A stretch of 64,000 bases of DNA from Gluconacetobacter asukensis. GTDB taxonomy: Bacteria > Pseudomonadota > Alphaproteobacteria > Acetobacterales > Acetobacteraceae. The notes beneath the pieces were generated by a model that was not told where the DNA came from, ran no database searches, and saw only the letters and a program-made list of their open reading frames with translations. The DNA lies in assembly GCF_014174375.1 (NCBI RefSeq), contig NZ_JABEQE010000001.1:248001-312000 (forward strand), written 5' to 3'. This document shows positions 52,153 through 60,796 of this stretch, piece after piece; position 1 is the first letter of the stretch; every line of letters starts with the position of its first letter. The translations under genes were made by a program, and so were the position numbers.

Positions 52153-52195
52153 GGCCGTGATCGGATCAGGCCGTGATCGGATCAGGCCGTGACCG
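52153..52195. repeat. Short tandem repeat at the map 3' end
   Basis: The 16-base unit GGCCGTGATCGGATCA occurs twice in direct tandem (52153-52168, 52169-52184) with a partial third copy (GGCCGTGA). The second unit contains the map stop codon. Confidence 0.85.
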
Positions 52196-52991
52196 TATAA
52201 GGCGGTTGGTCCAGACCGGCGGGCGAAAGCGTGAAGATTTCGCACCCATCCTCGGTCACGCCCAGCATATGTTCGAACTGAGCCGACAGCGAACGGTCGC
52301 GCGTCACCGCCGTCCAGCCGTCATCCAGCACTTTCACGTCCGGCCGGCCGCCATTGAGCATCGGTTCGATGGTGAAGAACATGCCCGGACGCAGCACCAG
52401 CCCCTGGCCAGGGCGGCCGTAATGCAGCACATTCGGCGCGGCATGGAAGGTGCGGCCGATGCCATGGCCGCAGAAATCGCGCACCACCGAAAAACGATGC
52501 GATTCGGCGAATTCCTGGATCGCGTACCCGATATCGCCCAGCGTATTGCCCGGACGCACCTGGGCGATGCCCAGCATCAGCGCCTCATAGGTCGCCTCGA
52601 TCAGCTTCTCGGCTTTCCGCGGCACCGCGCCGACCGTGTACATGCGGCTGGTGTCGCCGAACCAGCCGTCCAGGATCACGGTCACGTCGATGTTCAGGAT
52701 ATCGCCATCCTGCAACTGCCGATCGCCCGGAATACCGTGGCACACGACATGATTGAGCGAGATGCAGCTCGATTTCGGATAGCCGCGATAGCCCAGGGTC
52801 GCCGGCGTGGCCCCGTGCGCGATCATGAAATCATGAATCAGCCGGTCCAGCTCTCCGGTCGTCACGCCCGCGCGAACATGCGGCACGATCATGTCCAGCG
52901 TACGCGCCGCCAGCTGGCCCGCCGCCCGCATGCCGACGAAATCCTCTTGCGTATGCAGGATCACGCGCCGCGCGTCCGTGTCACCATCCAT
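52182..52991 (-). CDS. map: Methionine aminopeptidase, type I
   Basis: This 269-residue metalloprotease removes the initiator Met. Metal ligands are in LNIDVTVILDGWFGDTSRMY (two Asp), GHGIGRTFH (His), FTIEPM (Glu) and SAQFEHMLGVTEDG (Glu). The LNHVVCHGIP substrate loop is intact. The ATG at 52991 (MDGDTD) is favoured because GAGGGGG lies well spaced upstream; one at 53015 would add eight residues. Confidence 0.96.
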   Translation of the reverse strand: MDGDTDARRVILHTQEDFVGMRAAGQLAARTLDMIVPHVRAGVTTGELDRLIHDFMIAHGATPATLGYRGYPKSSCISLNHVVCHGIPGDRQLQDGDILNIDVTVILDGWFGDTSRMYTVGAVPRKAEKLIEATYEALMLGIAQVRPGNTLGDIGYAIQEFAESHRFSVVRDFCGHGIGRTFHAAPNVLHYGRPGQGLVLRPGMFFTIEPMLNGGRPDVKVLDDGWTAVTRDRSLSAQFEHMLGVTEDGCEIFTLSPAGLDQPPYTVTA

Positions 52992-53104
52992 AACGATGCC
53001 CCCTCGCTTGTTCATCGGCCGCAGAACGGCACCATCAACTCTCGGGGATAAATGCGCGGGACAGGGCCGCTAGGCAAGGGCAACGCGCCGCTCGTCCCCT
53101 CGCC

Positions 53105-54244
53105 TCAGCCGTGGCTGCGCCCACGCCGGCGCGTTGCGTGGCCTGCATGGCCAGCCGCGACCATATGCACGGGGGCATGGGCGCGCCCATGGTGCGTCCC
53201 GGCACGATGATGGGGCGTGCTCGGCAGTTCGGCCACCTGCTCCGGCCCGCCGCTGCCACGCGTCGCGGCGGCCAGCATGATCGCAGCCCGGCGATGGGTC
53301 CCACGCGCCAGCACCAGCGGCCGGCGCACATCGGCCACGCCTTCCTGGCGGAAACCGTCATCGAGGATACCGGCCATCAGGGCACTGCGCTGCGGATTGC
53401 TCCGCGCCCCCAGCACCACGCCGATCAGCCGCACATTCTCGCGAACCGCCGAGGTGACCAGATTGCGCCCGGCCAGGACCGTATAGCCCGTCTTCAGCCC
53501 GTCGGCGCCCGGATAGATCCGCAGCATCGGATCATGGTTGGGCACCTGACGACCGTGGAAATAGAAGGCCGGAACCGAGAAATAATGATAATATTCCGGG
53601 AATTCGGTGATGATCTGCCGGGTCAGAACCGCCAGATCGCGCGCCGAGGTCATCTGCTCCTCGTTCGGCAGCCCCGAGGCATTGCGAAAGGTCGTGTTGA
53701 CCATGCCCAGCGTCCGCGCCTGGCGGGTCATGAGATCGGCGAACCGGGTCTCGTCCCCCCCGCCCAGCAATTCACCCAGCGCGCAGGCGGCATCATTGGC
53801 CGATTTGGTCACCAGTCCCAGCACCGCCTGCTCCACCGTCAGGTAGCTGCCGGGCACCAGCCCCAGCTTCGACGGCTCCATCGAGGCCGAATGGGCCGAA
53901 ACCGGCACCGACTGGTCGAGCGTGATCTGCCCGCCCCGCATGGCCTTGAAAGCCATGTAGAGCGTCATCAACTTTGTCAGGCTGGCGGGAAAGCGCTGAA
54001 GGTCGGGGTTGCTCTGCGACAGCACGGCGCCCGTGCGGGCGTCCATGACGATGGAACTGATCTGGCCGACATACTGGGCATGGGCACGGGGCGTGGCGAC
54101 CACGGTCGTGGCCAGATATCCGGCCGCCAGACCAACGGACAGGCGCAGGGTGCGCCCCCGACCGTCCTGACGGCGCGCGCCGTCAGGAACGAGAGACACC
54201 ACAGCGCGACGCAGGTGGGCGAGCCATCCCCGCTTCTCGTCCAT
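53105..54244 (-). CDS. D-alanyl-D-alanine carboxypeptidase (peptidase S11)
   Basis: This 379-residue PBP5/6-family enzyme trims peptidoglycan stem peptides. The three active-site motifs are SLTK (PASLTKLMTLYM), SAN (VTKSANDAACAL) and KTG (GLKTGYTVLAGRN). The start is the ATG at 54244 (MDEKRGW), with GGAG upstream; a signal anchor follows (SVGLAAGYLATTVVATPRAHA). After the catalytic domain there is no PBP5 C-terminal domain or amphipathic anchor; instead a His/Arg/Ala-rich tail (GTHHGRAHAPVHMVAAGH) ends the protein. Its stop lies 90 bases before the map start region. Confidence 0.92.
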   Translation of the reverse strand: MDEKRGWLAHLRRAVVSLVPDGARRQDGRGRTLRLSVGLAAGYLATTVVATPRAHAQYVGQISSIVMDARTGAVLSQSNPDLQRFPASLTKLMTLYMAFKAMRGGQITLDQSVPVSAHSASMEPSKLGLVPGSYLTVEQAVLGLVTKSANDAACALGELLGGGDETRFADLMTRQARTLGMVNTTFRNASGLPNEEQMTSARDLAVLTRQIITEFPEYYHYFSVPAFYFHGRQVPNHDPMLRIYPGADGLKTGYTVLAGRNLVTSAVRENVRLIGVVLGARSNPQRSALMAGILDDGFRQEGVADVRRPLVLARGTHRRAAIMLAAATRGSGGPEQVAELPSTPHHRAGTHHGRAHAPVHMVAAGHAGHATRRRGRSHG

Positions 54245-54510
54245 CCATGCTCCGTCGGCCACCGCCTGTCCCCTCGTTACAGGATCCGCATCATCCGTCA
54301 ACTTTATGGCCTTTTTTCGGAACCCGTCCAGAGAAAACCACGATAAGGGGAAGAAAATACAGTCTTTTCAGTGGTGCCCACGCCCGGCCGCAAGCGGGAA
54401 CAGGCAGCCATGCGCCGCTTCCGGTGGATTTCATCATCGAAAGCGGGCCCAGCCATGCTTAAAATTCCCCCGCTTCGCTCTTCCAACCCACGATGCCGAT
54501 CCAATATGGT

Positions 54511-54954
54511 ATGACCATGACAGCAGCATTTTCCCCTGTCCGTCCCATGATCGGCCCGCGCGTCACAGTCGCGGCGGGTCCGGTGTGGGCGCATGGCGGC
54601 AACAACCCGACCCGACGCGATGGCAACGGACAGGATTCCGATCCGGACAATCCCGATTCCCCCACGATCGGCGTCGTCGTCCGCACCCGGCCGCAGACGC
54701 GCAAGCCGGCGATGTACAAGGTCCTGATGCTGAACGACGATTACACGCCGATGGAATTCGTCGTGCATGTCCTCGAACGGTTCTTCCAGAAATCGCGCGA
54801 GGAAGCGACGGACATCATGCTGCATGTCCACAAGCGCGGCGTCGGCGTCTGCGGCGTCTTCACCTACGAGGTCGCCGAGACCAAGGTGACACAGGTGATG
54901 GACCTGGCGCGGCAGAACCAGCACCCGCTGCAATGCACGATCGAGAAAGACTAG
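54511..54954 (+). CDS. clpS: ClpS, adaptor of the ClpAP protease
   Basis: ClpS recognises N-terminal Leu, Phe, Tyr and Trp degrons and delivers them to ClpA. The core (about residues 65-147) is clear: [20 protein letters not shown] with the degron-pocket Asn/Asp/Met, then [19 protein letters not shown]. About 65 residues precede it (Asn/Asp/Gly-rich), longer than usual; the true start may be internal. The start at 54511 is uncertain as no good ribosome-binding site is seen for any candidate ATG. clpA follows 323 bases downstream. Confidence 0.92.
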   Translation: MTMTAAFSPVRPMIGPRVTVAAGPVWAHGGNNPTRRDGNGQDSDPDNPDSPTIGVVVRTRPQTRKPAMYKVLMLNDDYTPMEFVVHVLERFFQKSREEATDIMLHVHKRGVGVCGVFTYEVAETKVTQVMDLARQNQHPLQCTIEKD

Positions 54955-55277
54955 GCTGAATCCCACCTCGTGGATTTAGCGCACGATCTTCGCCAGGTCG
55001 TTGTTTTTGCAACCTATCTCCGGCCATTCGGGCCGCTCGGCCCGAACCGGACGCCCGGCATGCCGCCGGCAGCGTCCCTCCCCTCCGGCCCACGCGCGCG
55101 GGCGCATGCGGCGTGCGAAAAGCCCACCCTGTCGCAGCCATGCGGCACCTGCGCGCCCCCGTCAGAACTTTATCGTTCTTTCCACTGGCTTTCCGTCCAA
55201 AACACACCAAATATGGTCCTGTTCGACCGGCCCAACCCGTCGGGTTCGTGTCCGGCCCAGGAAAAGGAGCGTCACGG

Positions 55278-57611
55278 ATGTTGTCACGCAATCTCGAACA
55301 GACGCTTCACCGTGCCCTGACCCTAGCTGGGGATCGGCGTCACGAATATGCGACCCTGGAACATCTGCTGCTGGCCCTCGTCGATGACAGCGACGCGGTG
55401 ACGGTCTTCCGCGCCTGCGGCGTCGATCTCGACAAGCTGCGGTCGGACCTGACCGAATTCCTCGACAAGGACCTGGCGGGGCTGGCATCCGACCGGACGG
55501 TCGATCCCAAGCCCACCGCCGCCTTCCAGCGCGTGATCCAGCGCGCCGCCATCCACGTCCAGTCCACCGGCCGCGACGAGGTCACGGGGTCGAACGTGCT
55601 GGTCGCCCTGTTCGCCGAACGCGAAAGCCATGCCGTCTATTTCCTGCAGCTTCAGGACATGACGCGGCTCGACGCGGTCAATTTCATCTCGCACGGCATC
55701 GCCAAGGCGCCGGACCGGTCCACACGCCGCCCGATCACCGGCAGCGCGCAGGAGAATCCGGAGGGCGAGCGCGAGGAACGCGGCAAGGGCAGCCAGAAGA
55801 ATCAGGACGCGCTGAGCGCCTACTGCACCAACCTCAACCGCAAGGCCGAGGACGGAAAGGTCGATCCGCTGATCGGCCGCGATTCGGAAATCGAGCGCAC
55901 GATCCAGATCCTGTGCCGCCGCACCAAGAACAACCCGCTCTATGTGGGCGATCCGGGCGTAGGCAAGACGGCCATCGCCGAGGGGCTGGCCAAGCGCATC
56001 GTCGAAGGCGACGTGCCCGAAGTGCTGCTCAAATCCACGATCTATTCGCTGGATATGGGTGCGCTGCTGGCCGGCACCCGCTATCGCGGCGATTTCGAGG
56101 AGCGGCTGAAGGCGGTCGTTACCGAACTGGACAATAATCCGGGCAGCATCCTCTTCATCGACGAGATCCATACCGTGATCGGCGCGGGCGCGACCTCCGG
56201 CGGGGCGATGGACGCTTCCAACCTGCTGAAGCCCGCGCTCGCGGCCGGCACGCTGCGCTGCATCGGCTCCACGACCTACAAGGAGTACCGCCAGCATTTC
56301 GAGAAGGACCGCGCTCTGGTCCGCCGCTTCCAGAAGATCGACGTCGCCGAACCGTCGGTCGAGGACGCGGTCAAGATCCTGCGCGGCCTGAAGGGCAATT
56401 ACGAACGCCACCACAAGGTCCGCTACACCGAGGAGGCGATTCGCGGCGCGGTAGAACTGGCGGCGAAATACATCCATGACCGCAAACTGCCGGACAAGGC
56501 GATCGACGTGATCGACGAGGTCGGGGCCTCGCGCATGCTGGTGCCCGAGAACCGGCGCCGCAAGACCGTGACCCTGAAGGATGTCGAGGACATCGTGGCG
56601 AAGATCGCCCGCATCCCGCCCAAGAGCGTGTCGTCGGACGACAAGGAGACGCTGCGCACCCTCGAACGCGACCTCAAGGGCATGGTCTACGGCCAGGACC
56701 GCGCGATCGAGGCCCTGACAGCCGCTATCAAGCTGTCACGCGCCGGCCTGCGTGATCCGGAAAAGCCGATCGGCAACTACCTGTTCTCCGGCCCGACCGG
56801 CGTGGGCAAGACCGAGGTGGCGAAGCAGCTGGCCAAGACGCTGGGCATCGAGCTGGTCCGCTTCGACATGTCCGAATATATGGAGCGCCACTCGATCTCG
56901 CGCCTGATCGGTGCCCCGCCGGGCTATGTCGGCTTCGACCAGGGCGGCCTGCTGACCGACGCGATCGACCAGCATCCGCATGCCGTGCTGCTGCTGGACG
57001 AAATCGAGAAGGCGCATCCCGACCTGTACAATGTCCTGCTGCAAGTCATGGACCATGGTCGCCTGACCGACCATAACGGCAAGACCGTCGATTTCCGCAA
57101 TGTGGTCCTGATCATGACGACCAATGCGGGGGCGGCGGACCTCAACAAGGAAGCGATCGGCTTCGGCCGCGACACGCGGGAGGGCGAGGATGAGGAAGCG
57201 ATCAAGCGCATCTTCACCCCGGAGTTCCGCAACCGCCTGGATGCGATCATCCCCTTCGCCAACCTCACGCCCGAGATCGTGGGTCGGGTGGTCGAGAAGT
57301 TCGTCTTCCAGCTCGAAGCCCAGCTTGCCGACCGCAACGTCACGATCGAAATCTCGTCGGCGGCCAAGGAATGGCTGGCCGAACGCGGTTACGACCGCCT
57401 CTACGGCGCCCGTCCGCTCGGCCGGGTGATCCAGGAGAACATCAAGAAGCCGCTGGCCGAGGAATTGCTGTTCGGCCGGCTGGTCAAGGGTGGCGCGGTC
57501 AAGATCACGCTGAAGGATGGCGCGCTGGATTTCGAATATATCGAAGCCAATGGCGAGACTGCCACCGAGGGCGACGAGGGCAGCGAGCGGGAATCCGAAA
57601 CCGCGAACTGA
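55278..57611 (+). CDS. clpA: ATP-dependent Clp protease ATP-binding subunit ClpA
   Basis: ClpA unfolds substrates for ClpP. The 777-residue protein has a Clp-N domain (1-145), D1 with Walker [19 protein letters not shown] and Walker [16 protein letters not shown], and D2 with [15 protein letters not shown] and [15 protein letters not shown]. The ClpP-binding IGF loop ([10 protein letters not shown]) is present, and there is no ClpB middle coiled coil. The ATG at 55278 follows AAAAGGAG. The 323-base region between clpS and clpA (54955-55277) shows only a weak hairpin near 55235 (AACCCGTCGGGTT) and no promoter I would defend. Confidence 0.97.
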   Translation: MLSRNLEQTLHRALTLAGDRRHEYATLEHLLLALVDDSDAVTVFRACGVDLDKLRSDLTEFLDKDLAGLASDRTVDPKPTAAFQRVIQRAAIHVQSTGRDEVTGSNVLVALFAERESHAVYFLQLQDMTRLDAVNFISHGIAKAPDRSTRRPITGSAQENPEGEREERGKGSQKNQDALSAYCTNLNRKAEDGKVDPLIGRDSEIERTIQILCRRTKNNPLYVGDPGVGKTAIAEGLAKRIVEGDVPEVLLKSTIYSLDMGALLAGTRYRGDFEERLKAVVTELDNNPGSILFIDEIHTVIGAGATSGGAMDASNLLKPALAAGTLRCIGSTTYKEYRQHFEKDRALVRRFQKIDVAEPSVEDAVKILRGLKGNYERHHKVRYTEEAIRGAVELAAKYIHDRKLPDKAIDVIDEVGASRMLVPENRRRKTVTLKDVEDIVAKIARIPPKSVSSDDKETLRTLERDLKGMVYGQDRAIEALTAAIKLSRAGLRDPEKPIGNYLFSGPTGVGKTEVAKQLAKTLGIELVRFDMSEYMERHSISRLIGAPPGYVGFDQGGLLTDAIDQHPHAVLLLDEIEKAHPDLYNVLLQVMDHGRLTDHNGKTVDFRNVVLIMTTNAGAADLNKEAIGFGRDTREGEDEEAIKRIFTPEFRNRLDAIIPFANLTPEIVGRVVEKFVFQLEAQLADRNVTIEISSAAKEWLAERGYDRLYGARPLGRVIQENIKKPLAEELLFGRLVKGGAVKITLKDGALDFEYIEANGETATEGDEGSERESETAN

Positions 57612-57640
57612 CCCCCCGCCCCAGCGGGGACCTATAAAGA

Positions 57641-57675
57641 GGGCCGCACGGCACAAGCCGCGCGGCCCTTCTTTT
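57641..57675 (+). terminator. clpA intrinsic terminator
   Basis: GGGCCGCACGG and CCGCGCGGCCC form a stem (one mismatch) around CACAAG, followed by TTCTTTTAT. It lies 29 bases after the clpA stop. Confidence 0.85.
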
Positions 57676-57724
57676 ATCCGATAACCATGGCTCCGCCCCG
57701 CACCCCAATCATCCGATAACGAAT

Positions 57725-57782
57725 GGGTTTCCAAAGGGCGCCTGCCCTTTGGCGGGGCGTGGGGCAGAGCCCCGCAAAACCC
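57725..57782. repeat. Cruciform-like palindromic element
   Basis: Outer arms GGGTTT and AAACCC enclose two hairpins: CCAAAGGGC/GCCCTTTGG (57731-57752) and GCGGGGC/GCCCCGC (57752-57775). The result is a three-way junction of 58 bases between clpA and the convergent DUF3465-like gene. From memory, similar GGGGCAGAGCCCC elements are dispersed in acetic acid bacteria. Confidence 0.7.
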
Positions 57783-57794
57783 ACCCACACCTAT

Positions 57795-58289
57795 TCACTG
57801 ATACCGCGCGCCATTAACGGCGACATATCCCGGCATGCCCCATGTCCGGCCCGTGCCATGATGGGTCCAGTCGATGCCCTGACTACGCGGATTGTCGTAA
57901 TAGTACCGGCCCACGACATCGACCGCATCCCCCTTGGCGACCCACGGCCAGGCCGGCGCAGCCATCCGGTCCAGGTCCGACACGATGCGGATCGACACAC
58001 CCTGCCCGACATCGACATAGAAATAACCATGCCAGCCGCTGCGCGTCCGGCGCTGACGCGAGACCGCGATCACCCGGCCACAGACATGCACCGGCTGGTC
58101 TCCACGCAGCGATCCGCCCTCGAACGCCTGCTGCACCGCCAGGAAATGCCGGTTGTCGCAGGCGGGCCCGATGGCCTCCTGCGCCTGCGCGCTGTGCAGG
58201 CTCATCGCGAAGACAGCACCCGCGATGACCGCCCACACCCGCCAGCCCTTATGATCCATGCGCGAAGATCCACTCCGTTCCATCATCAT
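57795..58289 (-). CDS. DUF3465-like exported protein
   Basis: This protein of 164 residues has a signal peptide (WRVWAVIAGAVFAMSLHSAQA) and one predicted OB-like beta-domain (VHVCGRVIAVSRQRRTRSGW). The end pattern (GIDWTHHGTGR, then GYVAVNGARYQ) is that of the DUF3465 family as I recall it. Two Cys (ACDNR and VHVCGRV) could form a disulfide. The start is one of three ATGs at 58283-58289, overlapping the PPK2 stop, or a later ATG at 58259 after GGAG. Function unknown. Confidence 0.78.
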   Translation of the reverse strand: MMMERSGSSRMDHKGWRVWAVIAGAVFAMSLHSAQAQEAIGPACDNRHFLAVQQAFEGGSLRGDQPVHVCGRVIAVSRQRRTRSGWHGYFYVDVGQGVSIRIVSDLDRMAAPAWPWVAKGDAVDVVGRYYYDNPRSQGIDWTHHGTGRTWGMPGYVAVNGARYQ

Positions 58290-59200
58290 GCGTGCTTCGC
58301 CTTCGGCGCCTGCGCTTCCAGTTCGCGGCGCACCGCCGCCATGTCGCGGACGATGTCGGGCGCCGGGTCGGGAATGCTCAGCTTCAGCCCCTCCAGCGCC
58401 GCGATGATCGTTTCCATCACCAGCAGCCGCGCCATCCATTTCCGATCGGCCGGAATCACGAACCACGGGGCGCTGGGCTGGGCGGTATTGCAGATCGCCT
58501 CGCGATAGGCATTGCGGTAGGCATCCCAATGCTCCCGCTCCCGCGCATCCGAGACCGAGAATTTCCAGTGCTTCTCATCCTGGTCGATCCGCCGCAGGAA
58601 GCGTTTCCGCTGCTCTTCCTTCGACAGGTTCAGGAAGAATTTCAGCACCACCGTCCCCTGCCGCGACAGGTAATGTTCGAAATGCCGTATGTCGCGATAC
58701 CGCTCTTCCCAGATCGTGCCATCGCGCAGCGGGGCCGGAATCTTCTGCCGGACCAGCAGTTCGGGATGCACCCGCGTAACGAGAACTTCCTCGTAATGGC
58801 TGCGATTGAAGATCCCGATCCGCCCGCTGGAGGGCGCCGCCAGATGCACTCGCCACAGATAATCATGCGCCAGCTCGACCGGCCCCGGCTGCTTGAAGGA
58901 CGTCACCGTCACGCCCTGGGGATTCACCCCGGACATCACATGCTTGATCATCCCGTCCTTGCCACCGGCATCCATCGCCTGGAAGACCAGCAGCAGCGAC
59001 CAGGTGCCGTTGGCGTACAGCAGCTCCTGCAAGGCCGACAGGCGCTTCACGCCATGACGCAGCATGTGCTTGCCCGCCGCCTTGTCGATATCCGCGATCC
59101 CCGCGATGCGGGTCGGATGGTCCGCCAGGTCGAAACGCGCACCCTCCTCGACCCGGCAGCGATGCAGCACTGTCTTCAGGTCGAGCGCGTTCTCACCCAC
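58286..59200 (-). CDS. Polyphosphate kinase 2 family protein
   Basis: PPK2 uses polyphosphate to phosphorylate nucleotides, or the reverse. The 304-residue protein has Walker A (FQAMDAGGKDGMIKHVMSG), the lid region (GRIGIFNRSHYEEVLVTRVHP) and Walker B (GTVVLKFFLNLSKEEQRKRF). The start is a GTG at 59200 after GGAGGTCTGAC, an unusual but well supported choice since any ATG would be far inside the SDR gene. It lies 2 bases after that gene's stop and overlaps the DUF3465-like gene, so the three are coupled. Confidence 0.93.
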   Translation of the reverse strand: MGENALDLKTVLHRCRVEEGARFDLADHPTRIAGIADIDKAAGKHMLRHGVKRLSALQELLYANGTWSLLLVFQAMDAGGKDGMIKHVMSGVNPQGVTVTSFKQPGPVELAHDYLWRVHLAAPSSGRIGIFNRSHYEEVLVTRVHPELLVRQKIPAPLRDGTIWEERYRDIRHFEHYLSRQGTVVLKFFLNLSKEEQRKRFLRRIDQDEKHWKFSVSDAREREHWDAYRNAYREAICNTAQPSAPWFVIPADRKWMARLLVMETIIAALEGLKLSIPDPAPDIVRDMAAVRRELEAQAPKAKHA

Positions 59201-59202
59201 CG

Positions 59203-59961
59203 TCAGACCTCCAGCCCCCTCGCCACGGCCAGCCCACCGGCCGCCTGACAGGTCGGCATCATCTCGATACGGTTGATGTTGACATGCGCCGGCAGTCCCA
59301 GCACCCACGCCACGGTCTCGGCGATGTCCTCGGGCTGAATCGGGTGCGTGTCCTGATACACGGCGGCCGCCTTGGCATCGTCACGCAGACGCACATTGCT
59401 GAATTCGCTGCCCCCGCACAGGCCCGGCTCCAGGTTCGTCGCCCGTACCCTGGTGCCCAGCAGGTCGCAGCGCAGATTGCGCATGAACTGCGCCACGAAC
59501 GCCTTGGTGCCGCCATAGACGTTGCCGCCCAGATACGGATAGGTGCCGGCAGTGCTGCCGATCGAGACGATATGCCCCCGATCGCGCGCCACCATGCCGG
59601 GCAGCAGGGCGTGCGTAATCTCGACCAGCCCGGCGATATTGGTCTCGATCATCTGCCGCCAGTCCGCGACCGCGCTGTCCTGCGCCTTGCCCATGCCCAG
59701 CGCCAGGCCGGCATTGTTGATCAGGATATCCACTTCCTGCCATCCGTCCGGCAGGCTGGCGGGCAGCGCGCGCAGGGCGGCGCTGTCATCCATGTCCAGC
59801 ACCAGCGGCAGCAGCGCCGTCCCGAGCGACCCGGCCAGCGCCTCCAGCCGGTCGCGGCGGCGCCCGGTGGCAATCACCCGATATCCGTCATGCACCAGCC
59901 GTTCCGCAATCGCCTTGCCGAAACCTGCCGTTGCCCCCGTCACCAAAACAATCTTCGTCAT
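59203..59961 (-). CDS. SDR-family oxidoreductase (YdfG-like)
   Basis: This 252-residue short-chain dehydrogenase resembles YdfG-type 3-hydroxy acid dehydrogenases (oxidation of L-allo-threonine, serine and others). Motifs are TGATAGFGKAIAERL, an Arg-rich loop typical of NADP preference (ATGRRRDRLEALA), NNAGLALG and YGGTKAFVAQFMRNLR. The end (EIMMPTCQ-like INRIEMMPTCQ) also fits YdfG. It is first of a coupled cluster with PPK2 and the DUF3465-like gene. Confidence 0.9.
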   Translation of the reverse strand: MTKIVLVTGATAGFGKAIAERLVHDGYRVIATGRRRDRLEALAGSLGTALLPLVLDMDDSAALRALPASLPDGWQEVDILINNAGLALGMGKAQDSAVADWRQMIETNIAGLVEITHALLPGMVARDRGHIVSIGSTAGTYPYLGGNVYGGTKAFVAQFMRNLRCDLLGTRVRATNLEPGLCGGSEFSNVRLRDDAKAAAVYQDTHPIQPEDIAETVAWVLGLPAHVNINRIEMMPTCQAAGGLAVARGLEV

Positions 59962-60066
59962 CGCCGGATGCTCCCATGGCCATTCTGTCGCGAATATTTA
60001 AGCGCCAATCGCCCCGCCGCCGCAAATCGACATGCCGCGGTTGCAATGCCCGGCGGTTCTTGTTCT

Positions 60067-60663
60067 ATGTACAAGGTGATGTTTCCCCTCTCCCAGACCT
60101 CGGCTGACTCCCTCACCGGTTCCCTGCTTGTCGCCTCCCCGGCCCTGGCGGACAGCCCCTTCGCCCGCACCGTGATCTATCTGTGCGCCCATGTGCCCGG
60201 AGAAGGCGCGATGGGGCTGATCGTCAATCGCCGATTGTCGCAACCAGGCCTGGATGACGTGCTGGAACGGCTCGGCATCGATCCGGTGCCCCCGCGCCGT
60301 CGGATCGCGCTGTGCGCCGGCGGCCCGGTGGATGGCGGCCGTGGCTTTGTGCTGCATTCCTCGGACTGGATCGGCGATAGCAGCCTGTCGGTCGATAATG
60401 GCACGACGCTGACCGCCAGCCTGGATGTACTGCGCGAAATCGCCGACGGCGCCGGCCCCCGCAACGCCCTGCTGGCCCTGGGCCATGCAAGCTGGTGCGA
60501 CGATCAACTGGAAGACGAGATCATCCGCCACAATGCCTGGCTACCCGCCCCGCCCAGCGACGAAATCCTCTTCGGGCTGGACCACGGCGCCAAATGGCGC
60601 CAAGCCCTGGCAACCATCAACATAGACCCGATGCACCTAACCCACCAAACCGGCCGCGCCTGA
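60067..60663 (+). CDS. yqgE: UPF0301 (YqgE/AlgH) family protein
   Basis: This 198-residue protein is of the YqgE/AlgH family, of unknown molecular function. The conserved pattern is LVASPALADSPFARTVIYLC, GAMGLIVNRRL and the C-terminal NAWLPAPPSDEILFG. The ATG at 60067 (MYKVMFP) is used; the next ATG at 60079 has only AAGGTG too close. The stop codon lies in the left arm of a short hairpin element that probably ends transcription. Confidence 0.92.
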   Translation: MYKVMFPLSQTSADSLTGSLLVASPALADSPFARTVIYLCAHVPGEGAMGLIVNRRLSQPGLDDVLERLGIDPVPPRRRIALCAGGPVDGGRGFVLHSSDWIGDSSLSVDNGTTLTASLDVLREIADGAGPRNALLALGHASWCDDQLEDEIIRHNAWLPAPPSDEILFGLDHGAKWRQALATINIDPMHLTHQTGRA

Positions 60664-60709
60664 TCGGAAATGCGCGCTGGCGGCGATCCGACGCGCATTT
60701 CCGATCAGG
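60659..60709 (-). repeat. Structured intergenic element, copy 8 (short form, terminator-like)
   Basis: A perfect 18-base-pair hairpin: CCTGATCGGAAATGCGCG (60659-60676) and CGCGCATTTCCGATCAGG (60692-60709), loop CTGGCGGCGATCCGA, which is the family core. It begins within the last codon and stop of yqgE. A T-rich run (CTCTTCGTTATCTTTTCG) follows, as for an intrinsic terminator. Confidence 0.88.
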
Positions 60710-60796
60710 CTCTTCGTTATCTTTTCGTATCAACGAATCAGAGTGTAACGCCTGCTGGGTTCGGACAACGCCCGAACACTGGCACCTGAGCGTCGC

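Noticed and set aside
54955-55277. Heat-shock (sigma-32) promoter ahead of clpA
   Set aside because: I looked for CTTGAA-type and CCCCAT-type elements and found no pair at proper spacing.
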